Of a stretch of DNA of 64,000 nt, positions 53,365 through 61,572 are shown piece after piece; positions within the stretch are counted from its first letter, which is position 1, and each line of letters begins with the position of its first letter. The notes under the pieces are model-generated. The model had not been told where the DNA came from. It searched no databases and saw only the letters and a list, made by a program, of their open reading frames with translations. This DNA comes from Pseudomonas guariconensis (GTDB lineage Bacteria; Pseudomonadota; Gammaproteobacteria; Pseudomonadales; Pseudomonadaceae), in contig NZ_JAMYBK010000017.1 in the NCBI RefSeq assembly GCF_024127895.1, positions 1 through 64,000 on the forward strand. The letters run 5' to 3'. Position numbers and translations under genes: made by a program.

Positions 53365-54135
53365 ATGAAGAAACTGCTTGCTGTCGTGGCCGCCGTCGCG
53401 GCCTTCTCGGCCAACGCCGAAACCCTGACCGTCGCCGCCACCCCGGTGCCTCACGCGGAAATCCTCAACTTCGTGAAGCCGCAGCTGGAGAAAGCTGGCG
53501 TGGAACTGAAGGTCAAGGAGTTCACCGACTACATCCAGCCGAACGTACAGGTGGCCGAGAAGCGCCTGGACGCCAACTTCTTCCAGCACCAGCCGTATCT
53601 GGACGAGTTCAACAAGTCCAAGGGCACCGAACTGGTCAGCGTTACCGGCGTGCACCTGGAGCCGCTGGGCGCCTACTCCAGCAAGATCAAGAAGCTCGAC
53701 GAACTGCCGTCCGGCGCCACCGTGGTCATCCCCAACGATGCCACCAACGGCGGCCGCGCCCTGCTGCTGCTCGACAAGGCCGGCGTGATCGCGCTCAAGG
53801 ACAACAAGAACATCCTGTCCACCGTCAAGGACATCACCGCTAACGACAAGGGCCTGAAGTTCCGCGAGCTGGAAGCGGCCACCATCCCGCGCGTGCTGAC
53901 CCAGGTGGACCTGGCGCTGATCAACACCAACTATGCGCTGGAAGCCAAGCTCAACCCCGAAAAGGATGCGCTGGTCATCGAGGGTAGCGACTCGCCCTAC
54001 GTGAACATCCTGGTCGCCCGCCCGGACAACAAGGACTCGCAGGCCATGAAGAAGCTGGCCGATGCCCTGCATTCGCCCGAGGTGAAGCAGTTCATCACCG
54101 AGAAGTACAAAGGCGCGGTGATCCCGGCGTTCTGA
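53365..54135 (+). CDS. metQ: methionine-binding protein MetQ (NlpA family, non-lipoprotein form)
   Basis: The 256-residue NlpA/MetQ family protein has a signal peptide MKKLLAVVAAVAAFSANA, probably cleaved after residue 18. There is no lipobox cysteine, unlike the E. coli lipoprotein. Family motifs are TVAATPVPHAEILNFVKP, EFTDYIQPNVQVAEKRLDANFFQHQPYLDEFN and VIPNDATNGGRALLLL. AAGGAG precedes the ATG. It delivers methionine to MetI. Free periplasmic location is inferred. Confidence 0.92.
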   Translation: MKKLLAVVAAVAAFSANAETLTVAATPVPHAEILNFVKPQLEKAGVELKVKEFTDYIQPNVQVAEKRLDANFFQHQPYLDEFNKSKGTELVSVTGVHLEPLGAYSSKIKKLDELPSGATVVIPNDATNGGRALLLLDKAGVIALKDNKNILSTVKDITANDKGLKFRELEAATIPRVLTQVDLALINTNYALEAKLNPEKDALVIEGSDSPYVNILVARPDNKDSQAMKKLADALHSPEVKQFITEKYKGAVIPAF

Positions 54136-54182
54136 TTGCGCCGAGCTCGCTGGGCCGGTCAGTTCAGCAGGGCTGCTTTGCA

Positions 54183-54246
54183 GCCCATCGCCGGCAAGCC
54201 GGCTCCCACAGGTCTGCGCCAACCTGTGGGCTTGCCGGCGATGGGA
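54183..54246. repeat. inverted REP pair
   Basis: A full REP (54183-54212) and an inverted partner (54223-54246, CCTGTGGGCTTGCCGGCGATGGG, missing GAGCCG in the middle) lie between convergent metQ and sco. They are flanked by the complementary GGGCTGCTTTGCAGCCC and GAAGCGGCCCC arms. Confidence 0.8.
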
Positions 54247-54274
54247 CGCGAAGCGGCCCCAAATCAGCCGATAC

Positions 54275-54907
54275 TCAGTCCCGCTTGACCAACCCCGGCA
54301 ACTGCGCCACCAGCTTCTGGTTGTTGAACGGCGCCCGGATGAACCCCCGCTGGCGCCCATCCGGCCCGACGATCGCCAGGTTGCCACTGTGATCCACGGT
54401 ATACCCCGGCTTGCTGGTATCCGCCGGAATGAACGGAATGCTCAGGGCATTGGCCAATGCCTGGGTGTCCTCGAGGGTGCCCGCCAATCCGAGGAAGTCC
54501 TTGTCGAAGTACCCCAGGTACTGCTTGAGCTGGTCCGGCGTATCGCGATTCGGGTCGACACTCACCAGCACCACCTGCAACCGCTCCAGCGCCTCCTTGG
54601 GCAGCTCGCTCTTCACCTGGCGCAGCTGGGCCAGGGTAGTCGGGCAGATGTCCGGGCAGTAGGTATAGCCGAAGAACAGCAACGACCACTTGCCCTTGAG
54701 CTCGTCCAGCTCCACCGGCCGGCCTTCCTGGTCCCTCATCTTCACGTCCGGCACGGTGCGGCTCTGGGGCAGGAGAATGATGCCGGCGTCGATCAGTTCG
54801 GCCGGGTTCGCCTCGCTGCGGCCGTTGAGCACCTTGTTGACGGTCAGGCCGAGGATCAGGGCGACCACGGCGACGAGGATGAAAACGGTTTTCTGGGTTC
54901 GGGTCAT
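54275..54907 (-). CDS. Sco1/SenC copper chaperone for CuA assembly
   Basis: The 210-residue membrane-anchored thioredoxin-fold protein has one N-terminal helix (VFILVAVVALILGL) and the copper motif CPDICP (Cys84, Cys88) with the distal His173 (YTVDHSG). It delivers copper to the CuA site of oxidase subunit II. ATG 54907 overlaps the cyoE stop by 4 bp. It is the last gene of the oxidase assembly cluster. Confidence 0.94.
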   Translation of the reverse strand: MTRTQKTVFILVAVVALILGLTVNKVLNGRSEANPAELIDAGIILLPQSRTVPDVKMRDQEGRPVELDELKGKWSLLFFGYTYCPDICPTTLAQLRQVKSELPKEALERLQVVLVSVDPNRDTPDQLKQYLGYFDKDFLGLAGTLEDTQALANALSIPFIPADTSKPGYTVDHSGNLAIVGPDGRQRGFIRAPFNNQKLVAQLPGLVKRD

Positions 54908-55803
54908 AGATTCAGCAACAGGTAGTGGTCCAAGAGCAGTGCGATGAACAGCAGGAACAGGTACCCGATAGAGTACTTGAAGGTCCCGATCGCAGCGTGC
55001 GGCCTGGTGCCACGGTACAACACCCAGGCCCAGTGGACAAAGCGCAGCCCCAGCACGAGGGCACACACCAGGTACAACGGCCCGCTCATGTGGATGGCAT
55101 AGGGCAGCAGGCTCACCGCCAGCAACACCAAGGTATAGAGCAGGATGTGCAGCTTGGTGTAGCGCTCGCCATGGGTCACCGGCAGCATGGGAATGTCGGC
55201 CTTGGCGTACTCCTCCTTGCGGTGGATGGCCAGGGCCCAGAAGTGCGGCGGGGTCCAGGCGAAGATGATCAGCACCAGCAGCAGCGGCTCGGCGCCGACA
55301 TGGCCGCTGACCGCCACCCAACCCAACAGCGGCGGCGCCGCACCGGCCAGGCCGCCGATCACGATGTTCTGCGGGGTGGCACGCTTGAGAAAGCCCGTGT
55401 AGATCACCGCGTAGCCGAGCAACGAGGCCAGCGTCAGCCAAGCGGTGAGGGCATTGGTGAACACCAGCAGCAGGGCCATGCCCAGCACCGCCAAGGCCAG
55501 GGCGAAGCCCAGCGCCGGCAGCGGCGCGACCCGCCCTTCGGCCAGCGGGCGCCGGTGGGTACGGGCCATCAGCGCATCGATGCGCCGATCCACCACATGG
55601 TTGACCACCGCCGCGCCGCCCGCGCACAGGCCGATGCCTAGGTTGCCGAACAGCAGCACGCTCCACGCCACCCCGGCACGGGTAGCGAGGAACATGCCCA
55701 CCAGCGAGGTGATCAGCATCAGTACCACCACCTTGGGCTTGGTCAGTTCCAGGTAGTCGCGCCAACCGGCCCGCCGTCTGCGCTCGCTCAGAAGCGTCGC
55801 CAC
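54904..55803 (-). CDS. cyoE: protoheme IX farnesyltransferase (heme O synthase)
   Basis: The 299-residue UbiA-family membrane enzyme has about nine helices. The two Asp-rich motifs are NHVVDRRIDALMARTHRRPL (near residue 70) and the YTGFLKRATPQN region, with a later HREEY-like IHRKEEYAKADIPMLPV. It adds farnesyl to heme b to form heme O, which CtaA converts to heme A. It overlaps ctaA by 16 bp and sco by 4 bp. Confidence 0.95.
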   Translation of the reverse strand: MATLLSERRRRAGWRDYLELTKPKVVVLMLITSLVGMFLATRAGVAWSVLLFGNLGIGLCAGGAAVVNHVVDRRIDALMARTHRRPLAEGRVAPLPALGFALALAVLGMALLLVFTNALTAWLTLASLLGYAVIYTGFLKRATPQNIVIGGLAGAAPPLLGWVAVSGHVGAEPLLLVLIIFAWTPPHFWALAIHRKEEYAKADIPMLPVTHGERYTKLHILLYTLVLLAVSLLPYAIHMSGPLYLVCALVLGLRFVHWAWVLYRGTRPHAAIGTFKYSIGYLFLLFIALLLDHYLLLNL

Positions 55804-56861
55804 GAGTCACCCCTCATGTGCTGGGAGAGCCCCACGCCGGTCACCGGTGTCAGGCGCCAGCCCTGCGTGATGCGGACCTTGTCGACCACGCGGATCCGGT
55901 AGTTCACCAGCACCATGCACAGCAACAACGCGGCACCGCCGGCGTTGTGCGCCACCGCCACGCCCAGGGGCAGGTGCAACAGCACGTTGCTGATGCCCAG
56001 GCCCACCTGCACGGCCAGCGCCAGCAGCACCAGGCGGGCCAGGCCGGAAAGAGCGTTGCGGTGCAGCTTCCAGCTGAGCAGCAGCAACACGGCGATGACC
56101 AGCAACGCACCGAGCCGGTGGCTGATGTGGATAGCGGTACGCGCATCGCTGTCCAGCTGCCCGCCCAGGTAGTTCGGGCCGACGTGCTGGGTCAGGTGGA
56201 AGCCGTTGCTAAAGTCCGCCGCTGGCCACCACTGGCCGTGGCAGGTGGGCAGGTCGATACAAGCGACCGCCGCATAGTTGGCGCTGACCCACCCCCCCAA
56301 GGCGATCTGCCCGATCACCACCAGCAATGCCAGCGCCGCCACCCGCCGCAGGCTCAGCGGCAGCTTGGGCAAGGGCGCGAAGGCCCGGGATAGACGCAGG
56401 GACAGCAGGAACAACAGGCTCAGGGTGGTGAAGCCGCCGAGCAGGTGCGCAGTGACCACCTGGGGCCAGAGCTTGAGGGTCACCGTCCACATGCCGAACA
56501 CCGCCTGCGCCAGCACCACGCCCAGCAACAGCAGCGGCAGGCGATAGGGCTGGCCGTCACGGGCATGGCGCCTCAGTGCCTGGAACGCCAGTACGGCGAT
56601 CACCAGCGCCAGGGTGCCGGCGAAGTAGCGATGGACCATCTCTGCCCAGCCCTTGGCTTGCTCCACCGGATGCTCCGGGAAGTGCAGCTCGGCATGGGCC
56701 AACTGCGCCTCGGTCTTGGGCACGCCGATGAAACCATAGCAACCCGGCCAGTCGGGGCAGCCGAGGCCGGCGTGGGTCAGCCGGGTATAGGCACCGAGCA
56801 GGACGACCAGCAGTGCCAGCAGGGTGGCGAACACAGCGAGGCGGTATCCGGGTCTGGCCAT
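55788..56861 (-). CDS. ctaA: heme A synthase CtaA/Cox15
   Basis: The 357-residue membrane protein has eight helices in two similar halves. Heme-ligand histidines are in THAGLGCPDWPGCYG (near residue 30), MVHRYFAGTLALV, VTAHLLGGF and ISHRLGALLVIAVL. It hydroxylates and oxidises heme O to heme A for the aa3 oxidase. The CxxxxxC pair (CPDWPGC) near residue 35 is the cysteine pair of the family. It is preceded 9 bp by the small membrane protein gene. Confidence 0.95.
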   Translation of the reverse strand: MARPGYRLAVFATLLALLVVLLGAYTRLTHAGLGCPDWPGCYGFIGVPKTEAQLAHAELHFPEHPVEQAKGWAEMVHRYFAGTLALVIAVLAFQALRRHARDGQPYRLPLLLLGVVLAQAVFGMWTVTLKLWPQVVTAHLLGGFTTLSLLFLLSLRLSRAFAPLPKLPLSLRRVAALALLVVIGQIALGGWVSANYAAVACIDLPTCHGQWWPAADFSNGFHLTQHVGPNYLGGQLDSDARTAIHISHRLGALLVIAVLLLLSWKLHRNALSGLARLVLLALAVQVGLGISNVLLHLPLGVAVAHNAGGAALLLCMVLVNYRIRVVDKVRITQGWRLTPVTGVGLSQHMRGDSWRRF

Positions 56862-56870
56862 GGCGGCCTC

Positions 56871-57455
56871 CTAGCCGATGTTGGACAGTTTGAGCAGGTG
56901 GCGCAGGTCGTCGAGCACATGCTTGCCCTTGGCCTTGACGTCGTAGCGCAGCACCAGGTTGCCGTGGGGGTCGACGATCCACAGCTGCGGGCCGGGCTCG
57001 CCGACCTTCTGGCCGTAGCGTTGCAGGTCAAGCGGATAACGCTGCAGCTGCGGATATTCGCGGCCCAACAACGCCTGGTAGTCAGCGTCCAGCGGCTGCG
57101 CGGCGGCCAGGGCATGGCTGGCACGGCCAGCGTCGCGGCCCAGGCCGATCTGGATCTGCCGGGCCAGGTACACCAGTTGCTGGCAATCCTGGGCACAGGC
57201 TTGCGGCGCGCTGACCAACAGTTGCCAGCCTTCCTCCTGGGCGTCGATGCCAATGTCGGCGCGGGTTTCGCCGCTGCCGATCATCGCGCCGTGGTAACTG
57301 CGGCCCTCCGGCACCCAGAACTTGAACTTGTACATGCTGGTGGCGAGGATCATCGGCCCCAGCGCCACCAGCAGGATGAGGATCAGCTGCAAGCGCCCAC
57401 GCGCGCGGGACTTGTGGCGTTCAGGCACGCCCAGTGGACTCGTGACGGCGCCCAT
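56871..57455 (-). CDS. conserved membrane-anchored protein of the oxidase assembly cluster
   Basis: The 194-residue protein has one N-terminal helix (LILILLVALGPMILATSMY) followed by a periplasmic domain with a Cys pair (ACAQDC, about residues 87-92) and a C-terminal PQLWIVDPHGNLVLRYDVKAKGKHVLDDLRHLL, which resembles the end of thioredoxin-fold Sco-type proteins. It has always been seen between SURF1 and ctaA in Pseudomonas in my recollection. A role in oxidase assembly is inferred. AAGGAGAACAACC precedes ATG 57455. Confidence 0.75.
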   Translation of the reverse strand: MGAVTSPLGVPERHKSRARGRLQLILILLVALGPMILATSMYKFKFWVPEGRSYHGAMIGSGETRADIGIDAQEEGWQLLVSAPQACAQDCQQLVYLARQIQIGLGRDAGRASHALAAAQPLDADYQALLGREYPQLQRYPLDLQRYGQKVGEPGPQLWIVDPHGNLVLRYDVKAKGKHVLDDLRHLLKLSNIG

Positions 57456-58161
57456 GGTTGTTCTCCTTGTTGTTGTGCCAACCGAAATAGAGGTAGAGCA
57501 GCACCAGCGCCGTGGCCAACGCGAACCACTGCACGGCGTAGCCCAGGTGTTTTTCCGGCCCCATGGCGACCACCGGCCAGTCCAGCCGGTAGCTGGCTGG
57601 CCCCGGTTCGAGGCGCAGCTCATGGGGGAAACCTTCGCGACCGAGCTGTTGCCACACTTGCGCAGGGTCGATGGCGGTGAGCAGGTGCGGCCACTGCTTG
57701 CCGGCCGGGTCGGGGTGCAGTTGGAAGATGCTGCCCGGCGCCACGTAGACCGAGGCGTCGAGGGTCAGGGGGTGTTCGGGGGTATCGAAGCGCACCGGCA
57801 CCCGGCGGTCGGGCCACGGCAGCCAGCCACGGTTGACCAGCAGCCACAGGCCGCTGGCCTGGTCGTGGAAGGGTTGCAGCAGCTCGACGCCGACCTGGCC
57901 GTCGCGCAGGCGGTTGTCCAGCAGCAGGCTGTGTGCGGCATCGAAGCGGCCGTGCAGGTGTACGCGCTGGAAGGCCGGGTCAGGCAATTGCTGCAACTGC
58001 GCGACCGCCACCGGCGCCTCGACGCGACGCTCGGCATAACTGTCGAGCAGCTGGCGCTTTTCGTCCGCTCGGCGCAGTTGCCAACTGCCGAGCGCGATCA
58101 ACCCCGGCAGCAGGGCAAGCACCACCAGGGTCGGTACCAGGCCAGGGCGAAACGGCTTCAC
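57421..58161 (-). CDS. SURF1-family cytochrome oxidase assembly protein
   Basis: The 246-residue protein has the SURF1 layout: TM1 (VPTLVVLALLPGLIALGSWQL) ending in GSWQLRRADEK, a periplasmic domain (VHLHGRFDAAH, VNRGWLPWPD) and TM2 near the C terminus (YAVQWFALATALVLLYLYFGW). SURF1 helps insert heme a into subunit I. GTG 58161 is chosen because GAGG lies 5 bp upstream; GTG 58164 is the alternative. It overlaps the next gene by 35 bp. Confidence 0.87.
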   Translation of the reverse strand: MKPFRPGLVPTLVVLALLPGLIALGSWQLRRADEKRQLLDSYAERRVEAPVAVAQLQQLPDPAFQRVHLHGRFDAAHSLLLDNRLRDGQVGVELLQPFHDQASGLWLLVNRGWLPWPDRRVPVRFDTPEHPLTLDASVYVAPGSIFQLHPDPAGKQWPHLLTAIDPAQVWQQLGREGFPHELRLEPGPASYRLDWPVVAMGPEKHLGYAVQWFALATALVLLYLYFGWHNNKENNHGRRHESTGRA

Positions 58162-58224
58162 CACGGCCTCGCAAGGTCGATCGCTATACTTGAAACCATC
58201 ACTGCATTCCCCCGGAGTATCGCC

Positions 58225-58428
58225 ATGCTCAAGGCTGCGATTGTCCTGATGTTGTTGGCCACCATCGCCAGCCTGTTCAGCGGGCTGGTGTTCCTGGTCA
58301 AGGACGACGAACACTCGACCCGCCTGCTCAAGGCCCTGACCGTGCGCGTCACCCTCGCGGCGCTGACCATCGGCCTGGTCGCCTGGGGCTTCATCAGCGG
58401 GCAGCTCGTCTCGCACGCGCCGTTCTGA
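58225..58428 (+). CDS. DUF2909 twin-transmembrane protein
   Basis: The 67-residue protein has two hydrophobic segments (AAIVLMLLATIASLFSGLVFLV and VTLAALTIGLVAWGFISGQL) joined by KDDEHSTRLLKALTVR, the DUF2909 pattern. CGGAG precedes the ATG. It is the only gene of the oxidase region on the plus strand, between SURF1 and coxC. The order is conserved in Pseudomonas as I recall; function is unknown, a role in oxidase biogenesis being a guess from position. Confidence 0.82.
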   Translation: MLKAAIVLMLLATIASLFSGLVFLVKDDEHSTRLLKALTVRVTLAALTIGLVAWGFISGQLVSHAPF

Positions 58429-58449
58429 ATCCTGTGCAGGAGCCCCCTG

Positions 58450-59337
58450 CTACAGTACATACACGAAGATGAACAACCCGACCCAGACCACATCGACGAA
58501 GTGCCAGTACCAGCTGGCCGCCTCGAAACCGAAGTGCTTGTCGGGGTTGAAATGCCCGCGCAGCACACGCACGAGCATCACGATCAATATCAAGGAGCCC
58601 AAGGTCACGTGGGCGCCGTGAAAGCCCGTGAGCATGAAGAAGGTCGCGCCGTAGATCCCCGAACCCAAGGTCAGCCCCAGGTGGGCATAGGCCTCGTAGT
58701 ACTCGTAGGCCTGCAACGCCAGGAACGACAGCCCGAGCAGGATGGTCAGCCACAGCCACAGCTTCAGTGGGCCACGATGCCCCTTGCGCAGGGCATGGTG
58801 GGCGATGGTGATGGTCACGCTGGAGCTGACCAGCAGGATGGTGTTGATCAGTGGCAGGTGCCAGGGGTCGATGATGTCCTTGGGTGGCGGGAACAGCTTC
58901 GGGTCCGGTGTGTTGAGCAGCGGCCAGGCGAACTCGAAGCCGGGCCAGAGCATCTGCGAGACGCCCTTGTCGCCCTCGCCGCCGAGCCAGGGCCCGGCCA
59001 GCACCCGCACGTAGAACAGCGCGCCGAAGAAGGCCAGGAAGAACATCACCTCGGAGAAGATGAACCAGCTCATGCCCCAGCGGAACGAGCGGTCCATCTG
59101 CGCACTGTACAACCCCGCACGGCTCTCCTTGACCACCGCGCCGAACCAGCCGAACAGCATGTAGGCCAAGAACAGCGCGCCGACGAAGAAGATCCACGGC
59201 CCATGGGACGCCTCGTGGCCGGCCTTGAGGTCGTTGAACCAGGTGCCCAGGCCGAACACCGTGATGAGCAGGCCGATCGTGGCGATGATCGGCCACTTGC
59301 TCTGCGCCGGGACGTAGTAGTGCTCGTGACTTGCCAT
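58450..59337 (-). CDS. coxC: cytochrome c oxidase subunit III
   Basis: The 295-residue protein has seven helices and the subunit III pattern: WGMSWFIFSEVMFFLAFFGALFY (with the Glu near the oxygen channel), GFHGAHVTLGSLILIVMLVR, and WYWHFVDVVWVGLFIFVYVL at the C terminus. AAGGAGAACAACA precedes ATG 59337. It completes the aa3-type oxidase with CoxA and CoxB. Confidence 0.96.
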   Translation of the reverse strand: MASHEHYYVPAQSKWPIIATIGLLITVFGLGTWFNDLKAGHEASHGPWIFFVGALFLAYMLFGWFGAVVKESRAGLYSAQMDRSFRWGMSWFIFSEVMFFLAFFGALFYVRVLAGPWLGGEGDKGVSQMLWPGFEFAWPLLNTPDPKLFPPPKDIIDPWHLPLINTILLVSSSVTITIAHHALRKGHRGPLKLWLWLTILLGLSFLALQAYEYYEAYAHLGLTLGSGIYGATFFMLTGFHGAHVTLGSLILIVMLVRVLRGHFNPDKHFGFEAASWYWHFVDVVWVGLFIFVYVL

Positions 59338-59353
59338 TGTTGTTCTCCTTCCC

Positions 59354-59920
59354 TTAACGGGCGCCCTGGACGTCCTGGGCCGCGACATGGGCGACCGGCG
59401 GGTGGCGAGCGGTGATATCGAACAAGGTGTAGGCCAGTGTCAGGTGCTTCACGTTGGCCGGCAGGTCGCGGTCGACGATGAAACGCACCGGCATCTCGAT
59501 GCGCTCGCCGGGTTGCAGCACCTGCTGGGTGAAACAGAAGCACTCGGTCTTGTGGAAGTACGCCGCGGCCTCGGCCGGGGTGATGCTGGGGATGGCCTGG
59601 GCACTCATGGGCCGATCGGTCGGGTTACGGGCGACGAAGACCATCTGGTTGACCGCCCCGGGGTTGACCTCGAGCTGGTCGGCGGTGGAATGGAACTCCC
59701 AGACCATGTCGCTGGCATTGGTCGACATGAACTGCACCCGCACGGTGCGCGTCGGGTCGCTGACCTGGCTGCCCTGGTACTGCCCGCCGGTCTTGCCGTT
59801 GATGCCGAAGGCCTGGCACATGACGTCGTAGATCGGCACCAGGGCGAAGCCGAAGGCGAACATCACCACCGTCAGCATCAGCAGGCGCGTGACCAGGCGT
59901 TTGAGCGACAGGCCTTCCAT
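59354..59920 (-). CDS. ctaG: CtaG/Cox11 copper chaperone for CuB assembly
   Basis: The 188-residue protein has one N-terminal helix (LMLTVVMFAFGFALVPIYDVMC) and a periplasmic immunoglobulin-like domain with the copper motif CFCF (Cys127, Cys129 in HKTECFCFTQQ). A third cysteine (Cys35, VMCQAFG) lies just after the helix, also conserved. It inserts copper at CuB of subunit I. It lies 10 bp after coxA. Confidence 0.95.
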   Translation of the reverse strand: MEGLSLKRLVTRLLMLTVVMFAFGFALVPIYDVMCQAFGINGKTGGQYQGSQVSDPTRTVRVQFMSTNASDMVWEFHSTADQLEVNPGAVNQMVFVARNPTDRPMSAQAIPSITPAEAAAYFHKTECFCFTQQVLQPGERIEMPVRFIVDRDLPANVKHLTLAYTLFDITARHPPVAHVAAQDVQGAR

Positions 59921-59930
59921 GTTCGACCTC

Positions 59931-61520
59931 CTACTTCACGTCCGGCGGCGTCTGGAAGGTGTGGTAGGGCGCCGGCGAAGGCACCGTCCACTCCAGCCCG
60001 TCGGCGCCATCCCAGGGCTTGGCCGGTGCCGGCGCGCCGCCGCGGATGCACTTGATGACGATGAACAGGAACAGGAACTGCGTGGCGCCGAAGGTGAAGG
60101 CGCCAATCGACGAGACCATGTTGAAATCGGCGAACTGCAGGTTGTAGTCCGGGATCCGCCGCGGCATGCCGGCCAGGCCCACGAAGTGCATGGGGAAGAA
60201 CGCCATGTTCATACCGATGAACGACAGCCAGAAGTGCAGCTTGGCCAAGGTTTCGTCGTACATGTGCCCGGTCCACTTCGGCAGCCAGTAGTAGGCCGAG
60301 GCGAAGATGCCGAAGATCGCCCCGGGCACCAGCACATAGTGGAAGTGGGCGACGACGAAGTAGGTGTCGTGGTACTGGAAGTCCGCCGGCGCGATGGCCA
60401 GCATCAGCCCGGAGAAGCCGCCGATGGTGAACAGGATGACGAAGGCCACGGCGAACAGCATCGGCGCCTCGAAGGTCAGCGCACCCTGCCACATGGTGCT
60501 GACCCAGTTGAACACCTTCACCCCGGTAGGCACGGCGATCAGCATGGTGGCGTACATGAAGAACAGCTCGCCCACCACCGGGATGCCGACCACGAACATG
60601 TGGTGGGCCCAGACGATGAACGACAGGAAGGCGATCGCCCCGGTGGCATAGACCATGGAGGTGTAGCCGAACAGCGGCTTGCGCGAGAACGCCGGGATGA
60701 TCGAACTGACCGCGCCGAAGGCCGGCAGGATCATGATGTACACCTCGGGGTGGCCGAAGAACCAGAACACATGCTGGAACAGCACCGGGTCACCACCGCC
60801 GGCGGCGCTGAAGAAGCTGGTGCCGAAGTGGATGTCCATCAGCATCATGGTCACCACGCCGGCCAGCACCGGCATCACCGCGATGAGCAGGAACGCGGTG
60901 ATCAGCCAGGTCCAGACGAACAGCGGCATCTTCATCAGGGTCATGCCTGGCGCACGCAGGTTGAGCACGGTGGCGATCACGTTGATCGCGCCCATGATCG
61001 AGCTGATGCCCATCAGGTGGATGGCGAAGATGAAGAAGGTCACGCTGGCCGGCGCGTAGGTGGTCGACAGCGGAGCGTAGAAGGTCCAGCCGAAATTCGG
61101 CCCGCCGCCGGCACTGAACAAGGTCGAGACCAACAGCAGGAAAGCCGCCGGCAGCAGCCAGAAGCTGAAGTTGTTCATCCGTGGCAAGGCCATGTCCGGC
61201 GCCCCGATCATCAGCGGGATCATCCAGTTGGCCAGGCCCACGAATGCCGGCATCACCGCCCCGAACACCATGATCAGGCCATGCATGGTGGTCATCTGGT
61301 TGAAGAACTCAGGTTCCACGATCTGCAGGCCGGGCTGGAACAGCTCGGCGCGGATCACCATGGCGAACGAGCCGCCGAGCAGGAACATGGCGAAGCTGAA
61401 CCACAGGTACATCGTGCCGATGTCCTTGTGGTTGGTGGTCAGCACCCAGCGCATCAGGCCCTTGGCCGGGCCGTGGGCATGCTCATGGCCTTGGGCGTGG
61501 TCGTCGATCACTGCACTCAT
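59931..61520 (-). CDS. coxA: cytochrome c oxidase subunit I
   Basis: The 529-residue subunit has 12 helices with heme and copper ligands: TMHGLIMVFGAVMPAF (heme a His), WFFGHPEVYIMILPAFG (CuB His and the cross-linked Tyr), WAHHMFVVGI (CuB His pair), and the YFVVAHFHYVLVPG heme a3/a His pair. The start MSAVIDDHAQG (ATG 61520) has GGAGACAGGAC upstream; its N terminus is His-rich. It is an aa3-type A1 oxidase judging by the heme genes and the glutamate in HPEVY. Confidence 0.97.
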   Translation of the reverse strand: MSAVIDDHAQGHEHAHGPAKGLMRWVLTTNHKDIGTMYLWFSFAMFLLGGSFAMVIRAELFQPGLQIVEPEFFNQMTTMHGLIMVFGAVMPAFVGLANWMIPLMIGAPDMALPRMNNFSFWLLPAAFLLLVSTLFSAGGGPNFGWTFYAPLSTTYAPASVTFFIFAIHLMGISSIMGAINVIATVLNLRAPGMTLMKMPLFVWTWLITAFLLIAVMPVLAGVVTMMLMDIHFGTSFFSAAGGGDPVLFQHVFWFFGHPEVYIMILPAFGAVSSIIPAFSRKPLFGYTSMVYATGAIAFLSFIVWAHHMFVVGIPVVGELFFMYATMLIAVPTGVKVFNWVSTMWQGALTFEAPMLFAVAFVILFTIGGFSGLMLAIAPADFQYHDTYFVVAHFHYVLVPGAIFGIFASAYYWLPKWTGHMYDETLAKLHFWLSFIGMNMAFFPMHFVGLAGMPRRIPDYNLQFADFNMVSSIGAFTFGATQFLFLFIVIKCIRGGAPAPAKPWDGADGLEWTVPSPAPYHTFQTPPDVK

Positions 61521-61572
61521 GTCCTGTCTCCTGCAATCCGGTGGCTGTTGCGGGAACACCCGTCGACCCGGC

